DNA of 64,000 nucleotides from Trichodesmium sp050015995 (GTDB lineage: Bacteria > Cyanobacteriota > Cyanobacteriia > Cyanobacteriales > Microcoleaceae): the NCBI RefSeq assembly GCF_050015995.1, contig NZ_JBNHEP010000170.1, positions 1-64,000 on the forward strand. The letters are read 5' to 3'. Within the stretch, counting starts at the first letter, position 1. The number at the start of each line of letters is the position of its first letter. Shown here in pieces: positions 55,651-64,000 of this stretch. Both the position numbers and the translations under genes were made by a program. A model generated the notes under the pieces. It was given only the letters and a program-made list of their open reading frames with translations. It was not told the origin of the DNA and ran no database searches.

Positions 55651-56493
55651 CTAATCACCCATATTTAGGTCTAAAGTTAATTGAACATCTTGATTCTTTA
55701 AAATAGTATGATGACTTTGAGCTTCAGAAACAGAATTCAATCTTTCTAATCCTAATTTTACATATTCTTCTTCTATTTCTATACTGATAGATTTCCTTCC
55801 CAATTTTTGAGCGACTACGGATGTAGTAAATGTTCCAGCAAATAAATCTAGAATCAAATCGCCAGGACTACTACTTGCTTTAATAATTCTTTCCAATAAA
55901 GCTTCTGGTTTCTGAGTCGGATGATTTCTATACTCAGCCATTTTATATCTCACTCTAGGAATATACCAAACATTACCAGGCACTTTTTTAGAATTATAAA
56001 CTGTTGGATTTTGTTTGCGATAATCAATCAATTTACGCACTGCACCTGTTTTAGCTTCAATCTTTATTTCTTCAGCGTTAAATATGTAATTATTTTTATC
56101 TTTTACCCCAAATAAAATTGGTTCATATAAAGAACCAAAATATTTTTTTGCCTGAACTCCCGAACTATCGTAATACCAGATAATTCGGGAAAGAATAGTA
56201 ATTTTATCCCTTAAATATATGTCTATATATGGCATATATTGTGTTGCTGCCATAATGTAAATAGTACCTGTAATTTTTAATTTTCTCAGGCATAAATCTA
56301 GCCATTGATAACACCATTTTATATACTCATCATCAGAATTCCATTTTTTTTGCTTGCCATTAAATTTCTTACCAATATTATAGGGAGGGTCAGCAAATAT
56401 TAGGTCAATACTACCGTCTTTTACGCAATCATCCAAAACAGAAATTATATCTCCCAAAATAATTTTGTTTTCTGCAAATTTCCTAACTTTCAT
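55651..56493 (-). CDS. DNA N6-adenine methyltransferase, YhdJ/AvaIII-like
   Basis: 280 residues, beta-class amino-methyltransferase: motif IV DPPY at 35-38 precedes the AdoMet motif LFAGTFTT at 217-224. It closely resembles E. coli YhdJ, which methylates ATGCAT: shared blocks include YDSSGVQAKK, EAKTG, KVPGNVW with PRVRY, and NHPTQKPEALLERII. ATGCAT is therefore the likely target (inference from homology). It is upstream of the restriction gene, which overlaps at the stop/start junction, so they are co-expressed. The pair is inserted 51 bases from the permease gene of the transporter on one side and 108 bases from the ATPase gene on the other. Base composition is like its surroundings. Confidence 0.88.
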   Translation of the reverse strand: MKVRKFAENKIILGDIISVLDDCVKDGSIDLIFADPPYNIGKKFNGKQKKWNSDDEYIKWCYQWLDLCLRKLKITGTIYIMAATQYMPYIDIYLRDKITILSRIIWYYDSSGVQAKKYFGSLYEPILFGVKDKNNYIFNAEEIKIEAKTGAVRKLIDYRKQNPTVYNSKKVPGNVWYIPRVRYKMAEYRNHPTQKPEALLERIIKASSSPGDLILDLFAGTFTTSVVAQKLGRKSISIEIEEEYVKLGLERLNSVSEAQSHHTILKNQDVQLTLDLNMGD

Positions 56494-56544
56494 TTCACTT
56501 TTAAAAAACTTTTTTTCACAAATGATTTAGGGTTAGCACATAAA

Positions 56545-57756
56545 TCAATGAGTAGTATTTAATTTTTTCTCCAATTGCCGACTACCGACTGACATGGCAT
56601 AACAAATAATCCAAAAAAGTATACCATCAAATAAATAAACTTCGGCATAATCTCCTAAAAATTGAGGTTGAGCTAAAACCGAACGACTAATACCCAATAA
56701 TTCTACTAATCCCACAATTGATAATAGAGTTGTATCCTGAAATAGACTAATAAATTGACCGACTATGGAAGGAATAGCTACTTTTAAAGCTTGAGGTAAA
56801 ACAATTAATCCTACACTTAATGGAGTATTTAAACCTAATGCTTTCGCCGCTTCAGTTTGACCTCTAGGTACAGATTGTAAACCACCTCTAACATTTTCTG
56901 CTAAATAAGCGGAACTAAATAAAGTTAATCCTAAAATTGCTCGTAAAATTCTGTCAGGTCGCATTCCATCTGGTAGAAAGAGAGGAATCATAATTTGCCC
57001 CATAAATAGAATTGAAATTAAAGGTAATCCCCTAATAATTTCAATATAGCCAATAGAAAATATTCTAATTACTGGCAATTTACTTTGTCTGCCTAAAGCT
57101 AATAAAACTCCTAAAGGAAAAGATAAAAAAATGCTAACTAAAGAAGTTAGTATAGTTAGCATTAAACCACCCCAGTCATTTGTAGATACAGATTTTAAAC
57201 CTAATCCGCCTCCGATTAACCAGAGAATTAATATAAATGCAATAAACCAAGTAAAAGATAGATATTTACCTAAGTTGCTATTTTTTTTACCTAATTGTTT
57301 TCCTATCCAGGCAGTAGCAATAACTAAAATCACCATTCCTACCAGTAATAATTTAAATGGCATAGCTACAGGAATTAATAACAGAATAGCAGGTAATACA
57401 GCGATAAAAATTAATACTGGCAAGGTAAATAATGTAGCTGAGTTTCTAGCAATAATTCCCCAAGAGAAACCAGAAAAACTAGAAATTATGCCGACTATTA
57501 ACCAGATACGCCAATATTGGTCTCTGGGATATCTACCTACCATTAATAATGGCAAGTTAACTTTAATGACCTGCCATTCTGCTTCTGTTGTTGCCCAGAA
57601 AATAAAGTTAGTTATTGCCCCCAAAATTAAGCTGAATAATATTAGAGTTAGTAAGATATTGTACCAGGTACTAAAAAAATTTTTTCTCAGCCATTCTATA
57701 GAATTAGTTTCTGAAAATGGTGGAGCCGAGGATTTATTTGTATTTATTGTTTTCAT
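56545..57756 (-). CDS. Polar amino-acid ABC transporter permease (AapM/NatH type)
   Basis: 403 residues, the second inner-membrane permease. The C-terminal ~210 residues are the HisM/AapM core: the EAA-type block AYLAENVRGGLQSVPRGQTEAAKALGL, described here in two parts (AYLAENVRGGLQ and VPRGQTEAAKALGL), followed by PQALKVAIPSIVGQF and DTTLLSIVGL. The N-terminal ~190 residues add helices as in AapM (long form). The chosen start MKTINTN fits the family length of ~380-400. The stop lies 51 bases before the inserted methylase gene. Relatives in Anabaena are NatG/NatH of the N-I neutral/acidic amino-acid system. Confidence 0.88.
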   Translation of the reverse strand: MKTINTNKSSAPPFSETNSIEWLRKNFFSTWYNILLTLILFSLILGAITNFIFWATTEAEWQVIKVNLPLLMVGRYPRDQYWRIWLIVGIISSFSGFSWGIIARNSATLFTLPVLIFIAVLPAILLLIPVAMPFKLLLVGMVILVIATAWIGKQLGKKNSNLGKYLSFTWFIAFILILWLIGGGLGLKSVSTNDWGGLMLTILTSLVSIFLSFPLGVLLALGRQSKLPVIRIFSIGYIEIIRGLPLISILFMGQIMIPLFLPDGMRPDRILRAILGLTLFSSAYLAENVRGGLQSVPRGQTEAAKALGLNTPLSVGLIVLPQALKVAIPSIVGQFISLFQDTTLLSIVGLVELLGISRSVLAQPQFLGDYAEVYLFDGILFWIICYAMSVGSRQLEKKLNTTH

Positions 57757-58141
57757 ATAAGTAGGGATTGCTGATAATTAGGTTTGTAGTAGGGCTTTAG
57801 CCCTAGTGAACTGTTTCATTTAAAATAGTGTTTTAGACTTGTCATTGTACCTAGAGAAAATTATCTCTTAAAAGTTTGCTATTGCAACATTTAAAGTGAA
57901 ATACTCCACTAGAGTAAATCTTGGGAGCTAAACTTCTACTACTAAAAAAGTGTCAGTCTAGTAGAGTGCGTATTTACGGCTAAAATTTAAACTCTGAAAG
58001 GTATTTAGCAATTTGTCCTAACTCACCATTCTAGTTATGTTTTTCTACTAGGATAAATACTTGGGGGGCTAAAGCCCTGCTATAAACAAAATTTAATTTA
58101 TAAAAAAGCAATTTATGTCTCTTTGCTCTTCCATTATAATC
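57757..58141. other. Intergenic with dispersed hairpin and repeat
   Basis: Half of the GTAGTAGGGCTTTAGCCC hairpin at 57787-57804, with GGCTAAAGCCCTGC at 58068-58081 as a distant inverted partner. ATTGCAACATTTAAAGTGAA at 57882 also occurs at ~22378 (ATTGCAACATTTAAGATGAA). Probably a composite repeat; no gene. It separates two permease genes that are normally adjacent. Confidence 0.6.
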
Positions 58142-59308
58142 TTATCTTTCTGTTAGTTGAACAGTTTTATTCAAGAAATTCATACACAATGAAATTGTCA
58201 AATTTATAGAAAGATAAACTGCCATAATTAAAATAAATACTTCTACTGGACGACCTGTTTGATTATAAGTAGTATTAGCCACAGCATATAAATCTGGATA
58301 ACCAATAGCTATTGCTAAACTAGAATTTTTGGCTAAGTTCATATATTGACTATTTAATGATGGAATCATCACCCGTAATGCTTGAGGGAAAATTACCAAC
58401 CTCATAACTAAACCAGACTTTAATCCTAAAGACCTCGCTGCTTCCCATTGCCCTTTCGGTACTGCTTGAATGCCAGAACGAACAATTTCTGCAATAAAAG
58501 CACCTGTATAAAAGACTAATCCTACTAATAAAGCTGAAAGTTCTAATGTTAAATTTAATCCCCCTTCTGTGCCTCCTGTTTCTGTTGCAATAGGTGGTTG
58601 CCAACCCAGAGCAAATACAATAATAAATACTGCAATAATTCCCATACTAATTAATGCAATAATTTGTGGTTGACCAGATGCTGCTTTTTCTGTCATTAAT
58701 TTATTCCGCCATTGCCAAATAAACATAGCAGCGATCGCTCCTACAACTAAAACTATTAACCATAACCAAAAATTCAAAGTATTTTCCGGCCAAGGAATAG
58801 CTATTCCTCGTTTACTCATAAATATTGGTCCGGGTAATTCTAATTTTTCTTGTGGTCTGGGTAAACTGAAAAAAACTGCAAAATACCAGAAAAATAATTG
58901 CAATAATAGAGGAGTATTTCTGACAACTTCGACATAAACTCGATTCAAATTCCGCAGTAACCAATTTTCAGAAAAACTGGCGATACCTGCCAATATTCCA
59001 ACTATTGTTGTGAATAAAATTCCTAAAATCATTACTCGCAGAGAATTAACTAAACCTGCTAATAATACTTGAGTATAGGGGTCGTTTGGTTTGTAAGGAA
59101 TCAAGCTTTCACTAATACTAAATCCTGCTTCATTATCTAGGAAACTGAAGCCAAACTTTGTGCCTTGTTGTGCTAAATTTCGGCTGAGGTTGCTAATCAT
59201 TATAGTTACAACCGCAACAAAAATTACTATGGCAAGAACTTGTAAAGCAATACGCCAAAATCTATCATCTCGCCATAGGGGAATTTTTTGATTCTTCTCG
59301 TCAATCAT
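58142..59308 (-). CDS. Polar amino-acid ABC transporter permease (AapQ/NatG type)
   Basis: 388 residues, first inner-membrane permease. N-terminal helix, large insertion with GPIFMSKRGIAIPWPENTLN, then the core: EAA-type block (AFIAEIVRSGIQAVPKGQWE, then AARSLGL), PQALRVMIPSLNSQYMNL and NSSLAIAIGYPDL. Homologous to AapQ. It lies upstream of the second permease gene, separated by 385 bases with repeats. Its upstream neighbour is the relic of a third binding-protein copy. All key parts of the fold are intact. Confidence 0.88.
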   Translation of the reverse strand: MIDEKNQKIPLWRDDRFWRIALQVLAIVIFVAVVTIMISNLSRNLAQQGTKFGFSFLDNEAGFSISESLIPYKPNDPYTQVLLAGLVNSLRVMILGILFTTIVGILAGIASFSENWLLRNLNRVYVEVVRNTPLLLQLFFWYFAVFFSLPRPQEKLELPGPIFMSKRGIAIPWPENTLNFWLWLIVLVVGAIAAMFIWQWRNKLMTEKAASGQPQIIALISMGIIAVFIIVFALGWQPPIATETGGTEGGLNLTLELSALLVGLVFYTGAFIAEIVRSGIQAVPKGQWEAARSLGLKSGLVMRLVIFPQALRVMIPSLNSQYMNLAKNSSLAIAIGYPDLYAVANTTYNQTGRPVEVFILIMAVYLSINLTISLCMNFLNKTVQLTER

Positions 59309-59454
59309 TTTTTAGGGAGTAGGGAGTAGGGAATAGGAAGTAGTTATAATCAATGGTTAAGGAAAAAGTAGCGTAAATATAGCGCTCCTAAATAGGTTGT
59401 AAAATTTTATCGTAGGGGTTTGGTCTCCAAACCCCATCTAACCTATTTGTTTCA
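59309..59454. other. Intergenic upstream of the first permease
   Basis: Leader of the permease gene, including TAGGGAGTAGGGAATAGG boilerplate (revcomp heptamers). No gene. Confidence 0.4.
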
Positions 59455-59531
59455 GAATGGGAATTTTGATAATTTGTCAAGTATGTAGAAAATAGCAAAA
59501 TTTTCAAGAGCAAATATACCCGCTTCTGCAT
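59455..59531 (-). pseudogene. Third binding-protein copy, signal-peptide stub
   Basis: From ATG (59531 down) the frame reads MQKRVYLLLKILLFSTYLTN, matching the first residues of the broken copy at 60814. It diverges after about 25 codons. The start lies 1283 bases from that of the neighbouring pseudogene, as in the tandem period. Confidence 0.75.
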
Positions 59532-59762
59532 AATTTCTATTTAATTTCCTGCCGATAAATTTTCATCCCCATCTACTTTATCAAAATAATTGATTTTAAA
59601 ACCCCGCCTTGATTAACGAAATGTTTTTGGAGGGTTGCTGAAAATTCCCGTTACAAAAACAACCTCTGACTTCTAACTTCATAGAGATTAGCTAAATTTT
59701 TTGAATACTTGGGAAATCGAGTGTAGATTAATTCCCAAATCTTTACTGTTGTTAGCTAGTTT
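59532..59762. other. Duplicated inter-copy spacer
   Basis: Matches the spacer at about 60815-61035 (TTTTCATCCCCATCTACTTT; GAAATGTTTTTGGAG; AACTTCATAGAG), so the duplicated unit includes this spacer. No gene. Confidence 0.6.
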
Positions 59763-60814
59763 TTAACGAAAAGGAGGAGAATAAAGTAGACCACCATTAA
59801 TCCACAAATTATTCAGACCGCGAGGCAGTTTATATGGAGAATTTTTTCCTAAGTTACGGTCATAAATTTCACCATAGTTGCCTACTTGCTTAATGACTCT
59901 ATAGGCAAAATCATTACTTAAACCTAGACCTTCACCGAGATTTCCTTCTACTCCTAAAAATCTTCTTATTGTAGGGTCATCGTAATTTTTCTTCTCATCT
60001 ACATTTGCTTGGGTAATACCTAATTCTTCAGCTTCTATCAAAGCATAAATTACCCATGTAACTACATTAGACCAAGTAGAATAATTATTTACTGTTGCAG
60101 GACTCAAAGGTTCTTTTGATAAGGTAAGTATTTAAAATAATATGTTGTTCGGAATTAGGGAAAGTTATACTACGACGACTTAATAATTGAGATTTATCAG
60201 AAGTCATCCCATCACAACTACCTTCTGCATAAGCAACATAAGCTGGATCTGCTTGCTGAAATGTTAATGTTTCTGCCTAAATATTTTAGTTTGCCGAGAT
60301 TTTTTGTTAAATTTAGTTCTGTAGTTGTACCTGCTTCTACCCAGATAGATTTACCTTGAAAATCTTTAAGAGTTTCAATCCCACTATCTGCACTAACCAT
60401 TATCCCTTGACCATCATAAAATACAGTAGGGGCAAATTCTAAACCAACAGTCGTATCTCTACTAAGTGTCCAAGTTGTATTTCGAGAAAGCATGTCTACT
60501 TCTCAACGGTTAAGAGCTAAGAAACGCTCCGTTGAATCTAAGTTTCGATACTCCACAGCAGTCGGGTCATCAAATAAAGCTGCTGCTACTGCCTTACATA
60601 TATCAATATCTATTCCTGAATAGTTATCATTTTGGTCTACATAACTAAATCCTAGTATCAAACCCTCTACACCACAAATTAACTTGCCACGATTTTTCAC
60701 AACATCTAAGCAACTTTTTGCTGGTGGAGTTGGTTCAGATTGAGAATTTTCACTATTTGTCAAGTATGTGGAAAATAGCAAAATTGTCAAGAGCAAATAC
60801 AACCACTTCTGCAT
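59763..60814 (-). pseudogene. Amino-acid binding protein, broken tandem copy
   Basis: A paralogue of the intact gene at 61036, with the same order: MQKWLYLLLTILLFS signal region, CLDVVKNRGKLICGVEG, SGIDIDICKAVAAALFDD, YRNLDSTERF, then a TGA in place of the GGA codon before EVDMLSRNTT. A frameshift follows after NLGKLKY (~60260), and another after HIIL (~60140). The final frame RVIKQVGNYGEIYDRNLGK ends at 59763. Three lesions make it inactive. The N-terminus lacks a lipobox Cys in its signal region (YLTNSEN). Confidence 0.9.
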
Positions 60815-61035
60815 AATTTCTATTCAATATTCCTGCCAATAAATTTTCATCCCCATTTACTTTTATCAAAATAATTGAGTCTAAAACCCCACCTTGATTG
60901 ACGAAATGTTTTTGGAGTGTTGTTCAAAATTGCCACTACAAAAACAACTTCTAAATTCTGAATTCTAAATTCATACAGACTTGGGAAATGAAGTGTAGAT
61001 TTATTCCCAAATCTTTAGCTGTTTTAAGTTTCTTG

Positions 61036-62106
61036 TTAACGGAAAGGTGGAGAATAAAGCAACCCACCATTAGTCCATAAATCATTCAGACCGCGAGGTA
61101 ACTTAAATTGAGATTTTTCTCCTAAGTTGCGGTCATAGACTTCACCGTAGTTACCAACTTGCTTAATTACACGATATGCAAAATCATTACTCAAACCCAA
61201 ACCTTCACCGAGGTCTCCCTCTACTCCTAAAAAGCGTTTAATGGTCGGGTCATCAGAATTTTGCTTCAAGTCATCTACATTTGCTTGGGTAATCCCCAAC
61301 TCTTCAGCTTCTATCAAAGCATAAGTCGTCCATTTTACCACATCAAACCAGGCTGAATCATTATTTTTTGTTACTGGACCCAAAGGTTCCTTGGACATAG
61401 TAACATCCAAGATTATATGGTCTCCTGGATTCGGTAGGGTACTACGACGACTCAATAATTGAGACTTATCAGAAGTCATACCATCACAACGTCCCTCCGC
61501 GTAAGCTGCATAAGCTGGGTCTGCTTGTTGAAAAGTTAATGTTTCAGCTTCTACATTTCTTTGGCGGAGATTATCTGTTAAATTTAATTCTGTAGTTGTG
61601 CCTGCTTCAACACAAATTGATTTGCCTTGCAATTCCTCTAAAGATTTAACCCCACTATCAGCACGAACCATCATGCCTTGACCATCATAGAATGTAGTAG
61701 GGGCAAACTCCAAACCAACAGTGGTATCTCGACTAATAGTCCATGTTGTGTTCCGAGATAGCATATCTACTTCTCCACCGTTAAGAGCAGTAAAACGCTC
61801 CGTTGAATCTAAGTTACGGTATTCTATAGCATTTAAATCATCAAATAAAGCAGCAGCAACCGCTTTGCAAATATCTATATCTATTCCTGAGTATTTACCA
61901 TTTTGGTCCACATAACTGAAGCCAGGAATACCACCCTCTACACCGCATATTAATTTACCGCGATTTCTGACAATATCTAAACGACTGGTGGCTTGTTGAC
62001 TTTCTTGGCCAGCTCCTGTTTGGCCTGATGTGCCTTCACCTTCGCAAGCTGTTAGTGGCAGTACCATCAACATAGCTGCTATTAGAATAGATCCCCATTT
62101 TTGCAT
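61036..62106 (-). CDS. Amino-acid ABC transporter substrate-binding lipoprotein (AapJ/NatF type)
   Basis: Periplasmic binding protein of the polar amino-acid importer. MQKWGSILIAAMLMVLPLTAC shows a signal peptide and lipobox (LTAC); described here by its ends. The mature part has DIVRNRGKLICGVEGGIPGF, SGIDIDICKAVAAALFDD, EVDMLSRNTTWTISRDTTVG, and the AapJ-like end YGEVYDRNLGEKSQFKLPRG. The ATG at 62106 is chosen because the two tandem relics start at the same MQK; a longer frame from 62160 exists. It is the first gene of the operon and the only functional binding protein of three tandem copies. The operon order then is permease, permease, (restriction-modification), ATPase. Confidence 0.9.
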   Translation of the reverse strand: MQKWGSILIAAMLMVLPLTACEGEGTSGQTGAGQESQQATSRLDIVRNRGKLICGVEGGIPGFSYVDQNGKYSGIDIDICKAVAAALFDDLNAIEYRNLDSTERFTALNGGEVDMLSRNTTWTISRDTTVGLEFAPTTFYDGQGMMVRADSGVKSLEELQGKSICVEAGTTTELNLTDNLRQRNVEAETLTFQQADPAYAAYAEGRCDGMTSDKSQLLSRRSTLPNPGDHIILDVTMSKEPLGPVTKNNDSAWFDVVKWTTYALIEAEELGITQANVDDLKQNSDDPTIKRFLGVEGDLGEGLGLSNDFAYRVIKQVGNYGEVYDRNLGEKSQFKLPRGLNDLWTNGGLLYSPPFR

Positions 62107-62271
62107 AGTAGTATTCTGGTTTTTTTGTTTTGAAAAAAGTGATCTACTCAAAGCTACCATAGTGTCAAGCTTGACGATCGCTTCTGGAAGCTCTCAAGCA
62201 ACTACTTTCCACATTTTGTTCCTTATTTATTTGAATACTTTTAATTTTTAATTTTTACTTTAAATTCAAAC
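62107..62271. other. Operon leader
   Basis: On the minus strand TTGACACTATGG lies ~60 bases before the chosen start and may be part of a promoter or of the extended frame. Confidence 0.3.
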
Positions 62272-62508
62272 CTATACAGATAGTGAAGGTTCACTTCCCA
62301 AACGTTCCTCAGCTAAATCCCTAATTAAGGACACCCGAGATTGAATATATTCGTTAATTAAATCTGCTTCTGTACAATTTAGGGTACTTCTTTTTTTCAA
62401 CTGTTTGATTAACCACTGGGCTAAGGTGGCATCATCCAGTGATACCAAGGTTGTAGCTTGGGAGTTTTCTACTACAGACCAAAGCTGACGTAACATTGTG
62501 GGAGTCAT
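62272..62508 (-). CDS. Small conserved cyanobacterial protein
   Basis: 79 residues from the chosen start MTPTMLRQLWSVVENSQATT; homologues begin in the same way and keep LVSLDDATLAQWL and LIRDLAEERLG. It is all helical with no signal or membrane segment. GGAGG lies six bases before this ATG, inside a longer frame that starts at 62559, which therefore is less likely. No function is assigned; the family is known only from cyanobacteria. Confidence 0.7.
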   Translation of the reverse strand: MTPTMLRQLWSVVENSQATTLVSLDDATLAQWLIKQLKKRSTLNCTEADLINEYIQSRVSLIRDLAEERLGSEPSLSV

Positions 62509-62559
62509 AGGAACCTCCATATAAATTTCATATCCGTTTTTCTTTAGAGGATTGGTCAA

Positions 62560-62968
62560 GAATGGTAATTAGGACGTATCCTTAAACACATATTTTCCCA
62601 ATTTTGTATTTTCTTAACCATTCTTTTATATTTACTCAATAATAACTGAAATGTACTGATATAAGAGGCGCTTACACATAATAAGTTACAATTTCTACTA
62701 ATATCTTTACAAACTGATGTGTTTCTTTACTTATCCTTGATGGGACTTAATCAGGTCAGGCCGATTCATAAAATACCTTTAGTACTTTATTTTCTAGTTT
62801 TATACTTACTAATCTTGACCAGCTTTAAATATTTAAGTGGTTTTTCAGTAGTGAGTTTTTGTGCTTTATATTTGGCTTCTGAATCGGAAATTTAAAAGAA
62901 GTTTATAATTTATTTACATATTTTTTCTTAGAAAAAAAGTAGTATTTTATACAAAATGCTCATAAGTA
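62560..62968. other. Intergenic, no gene
   Basis: AT-rich, no coding, RNA or repeat signal recognised except the start of the MITE at 62969. Confidence 0.5.
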
Positions 62969-63294
62969 ATATGATGTCCGGTTGAATAGTTATAAATAAC
63001 GAGGGAGAGGTCAGGAGTCAAGAGTCAGGAGTCAGGAGGGAAGAGGAGGGAATTGGAAGGTATAAGGAGGAGAAAGTTTTTTTTTCGCTTTCGCTTCGCG
63101 ACATGTAACCCTTAAGCAGAACAGAGTTCTATCAAGCTCTAACCCGAACATGATATAATTTAACCCCAATTTATATAGTAGTCCCCATTACTGGCGGAGG
63201 AATTCTCGCTCTTCTCAAATATAGTCTGTTTTGCGAATTTAACTTCTGAGTTCTGACTTCAGCTATATTATGGGTAATTAGCCGGACATCATAT
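62969..63294. mobile_element. 326-bp MITE, ATATGATGTCCGG family
   Basis: ATATGATGTCCGG at 62969-62981 and its exact reverse complement at 63282-63294. Interior: GAATAGTTATAAATAACGAG, then GGAGTCAGGAGGGAAGAGGA, TTTTTTCGCTTTCGC and an inner AACATGATATAA. Related to 38933-39127 and 50065-50191. Its right end includes the stop codon of the HAD gene. No gene inside. Confidence 0.85.
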
Positions 63295-63993
63295 AATATC
63301 TTGATTAACCTTTTGTATTCTGTCCAATTCTAAATCAGAAAGATAATCCACACACCAATTAGCCAAACGTTGGAGCATATGAAAAGGATAAGTATGAGCA
63401 ACACCAACCACAGGCATTCCAGCTAGTTTAGCTGCTTCAATACCTGCAAAAGTATCCTCAATTACTAAACATTCTGAAGGCTTGAGATTAATGTCTGTAT
63501 ATTGTTGATTCAAAATATCCACTGCTAATAAATAACCATCAGGTTTTGGTTTACTGGTCTTGACATCATCCCCAGCAATAATTACCTGAAAATAATCAGC
63601 TAAATTAGCTTTATTTAAAACTAATTTTACTTCGGCTCTGATAGCACCAGTAACCACAGCCATTTTCAGATTAGCTTGAGAAACCCGATCAATAAAATCT
63701 ACCGTATCTGAATAAATTGGTAATTCTTCAATACTTTCTAATTGTTGTTGATAAGCTAGGGTTTTGCGTTTGATTAACTGTTCTAAATAGCCTTCATTGA
63801 CATATCTACCTTTTTGGGTCAATATATCTTCCAAACAAGCACGATCGCTTCTTCCTAGACAAAATTTGTGATATTCCTCTGGTTTAAGCAGTAGATTTTC
63901 CTCAAGTAGTACTTGTTCTATTAATTTTTCGTGCAGAAATTCATCATTAATAATTACACCATTAAAATCGAACAAAACAGCTTTGAGAGTCAT
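63289..63993 (-). CDS. HAD-family phosphatase, beta-phosphoglucomutase-like
   Basis: 234 residues. Motif I is DFNGV (Asp9, Asn11) near the start; most such enzymes have Asp at the second place (DxD), so an Asn here is unusual. Helical cap ~15-90, motif II VTGA, motif III Lys near SKPKPDGY, motif IV VIEDTFAGIEAAKLAG with conserved Asp. Such enzymes hydrolyse small phosphate esters or isomerise sugars phosphates. The last codons (QDII and TGA) lie in a MITE terminal repeat, so the native C-terminus was probably altered. Substrate unknown. Confidence 0.82.
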   Translation of the reverse strand: MTLKAVLFDFNGVIINDEFLHEKLIEQVLLEENLLLKPEEYHKFCLGRSDRACLEDILTQKGRYVNEGYLEQLIKRKTLAYQQQLESIEELPIYSDTVDFIDRVSQANLKMAVVTGAIRAEVKLVLNKANLADYFQVIIAGDDVKTSKPKPDGYLLAVDILNQQYTDINLKPSECLVIEDTFAGIEAAKLAGMPVVGVAHTYPFHMLQRLANWCVDYLSDLELDRIQKVNQDII

Positions 63994-64000
63994 AAATTGT

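Noticed and set aside
57131..57760. A 209-codon plus-strand frame opposite the second permease gene
   Set aside because: It is the antisense shadow of a membrane protein gene; it has no family likeness and the permease motifs on the minus strand are complete.
1..64000. tRNA or rRNA genes
   Set aside because: No T-loop GTTCGAATCC-like motif with matching stems and no rRNA core sequence were recognised by eye; a tRNA search program would be decisive.

Overview
This window looks like chromosome from a low-GC filamentous cyanobacterium. The evidence is a photosystem I PsaK gene, many HIP1 octamers (GCGATCGC), lpxD, dxr, a cyanobacterial phosphoketolase-like enzyme, CYP110-type P450s, a very large RTX surface protein, and dense MITE-like repeats with heptameric tandem repeats. 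This fits an Oscillatoriales genome of the Trichodesmium/Okeania kind, but the genus is not proven. No tRNA, rRNA or CRISPR array was seen. A run of 100 N lies at 34591-34690.

Layout: 0.5-5 kb holds a DUF1232 membrane protein, lpxD, a probably broken coiled-coil/zinc-domain locus and an orphan antitoxin-like gene. 5-14 kb holds a HerA-like ATPase, a helix-turn-helix protein, psaK, a carotenoid-desaturase-like FAD enzyme, a decayed tnpB and a Ski2-like helicase. 14-16.4 kb is a mobile-element cluster: a MITE, a complete ISAs1-family IS carrying a 20-bp minisatellite, and IS605-type debris. 16.4-19.2 kb is a lipoprotein-type binding protein plus histidine kinase pair; the binding-protein gene is split by an A9 tract. 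19.9-23.4 kb has the phosphoketolase-like enzyme and a secreted VOC protein.

23.9-29.3 kb is a tandem array of three intact P450 genes and a fourth destroyed by a tnpB fragment and deletions. 30-37 kb is one giant DUF4347/cadherin-like/RTX gene interrupted by the assembly gap. 37.9-52.7 kb holds a LOG-family protein, two DUF2079 membrane proteins, a sulfotransferase, a DXR-TPR fusion, a site-2 protease, a SnoaL-like protein, a Uma2 nuclease and a DAO-family oxidase.

52.8-62.1 kb is, on the minus strand, a polar amino-acid ABC transporter (binding protein, two permeases, ATPase) of the Aap/Nat type. A type II restriction-modification pair resembling an ATGCAT system sits between permease and ATPase. 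The 3' part of the restriction gene is present again, decayed, on the other side of the ATPase gene. The binding-protein gene was tandemly multiplied: one intact copy, one pseudogene and one signal-peptide stub. The window ends with a small conserved cyanobacterial protein and a HAD phosphatase whose stop codon lies inside a MITE end.

The strongest leads are the restriction-modification insertion in the transporter operon, the poly-A split binding-protein gene beside a kinase, the split 2963-4691 locus, the P450 array history, and several MITE families with visible terminal repeats, two of them with clear target duplications.
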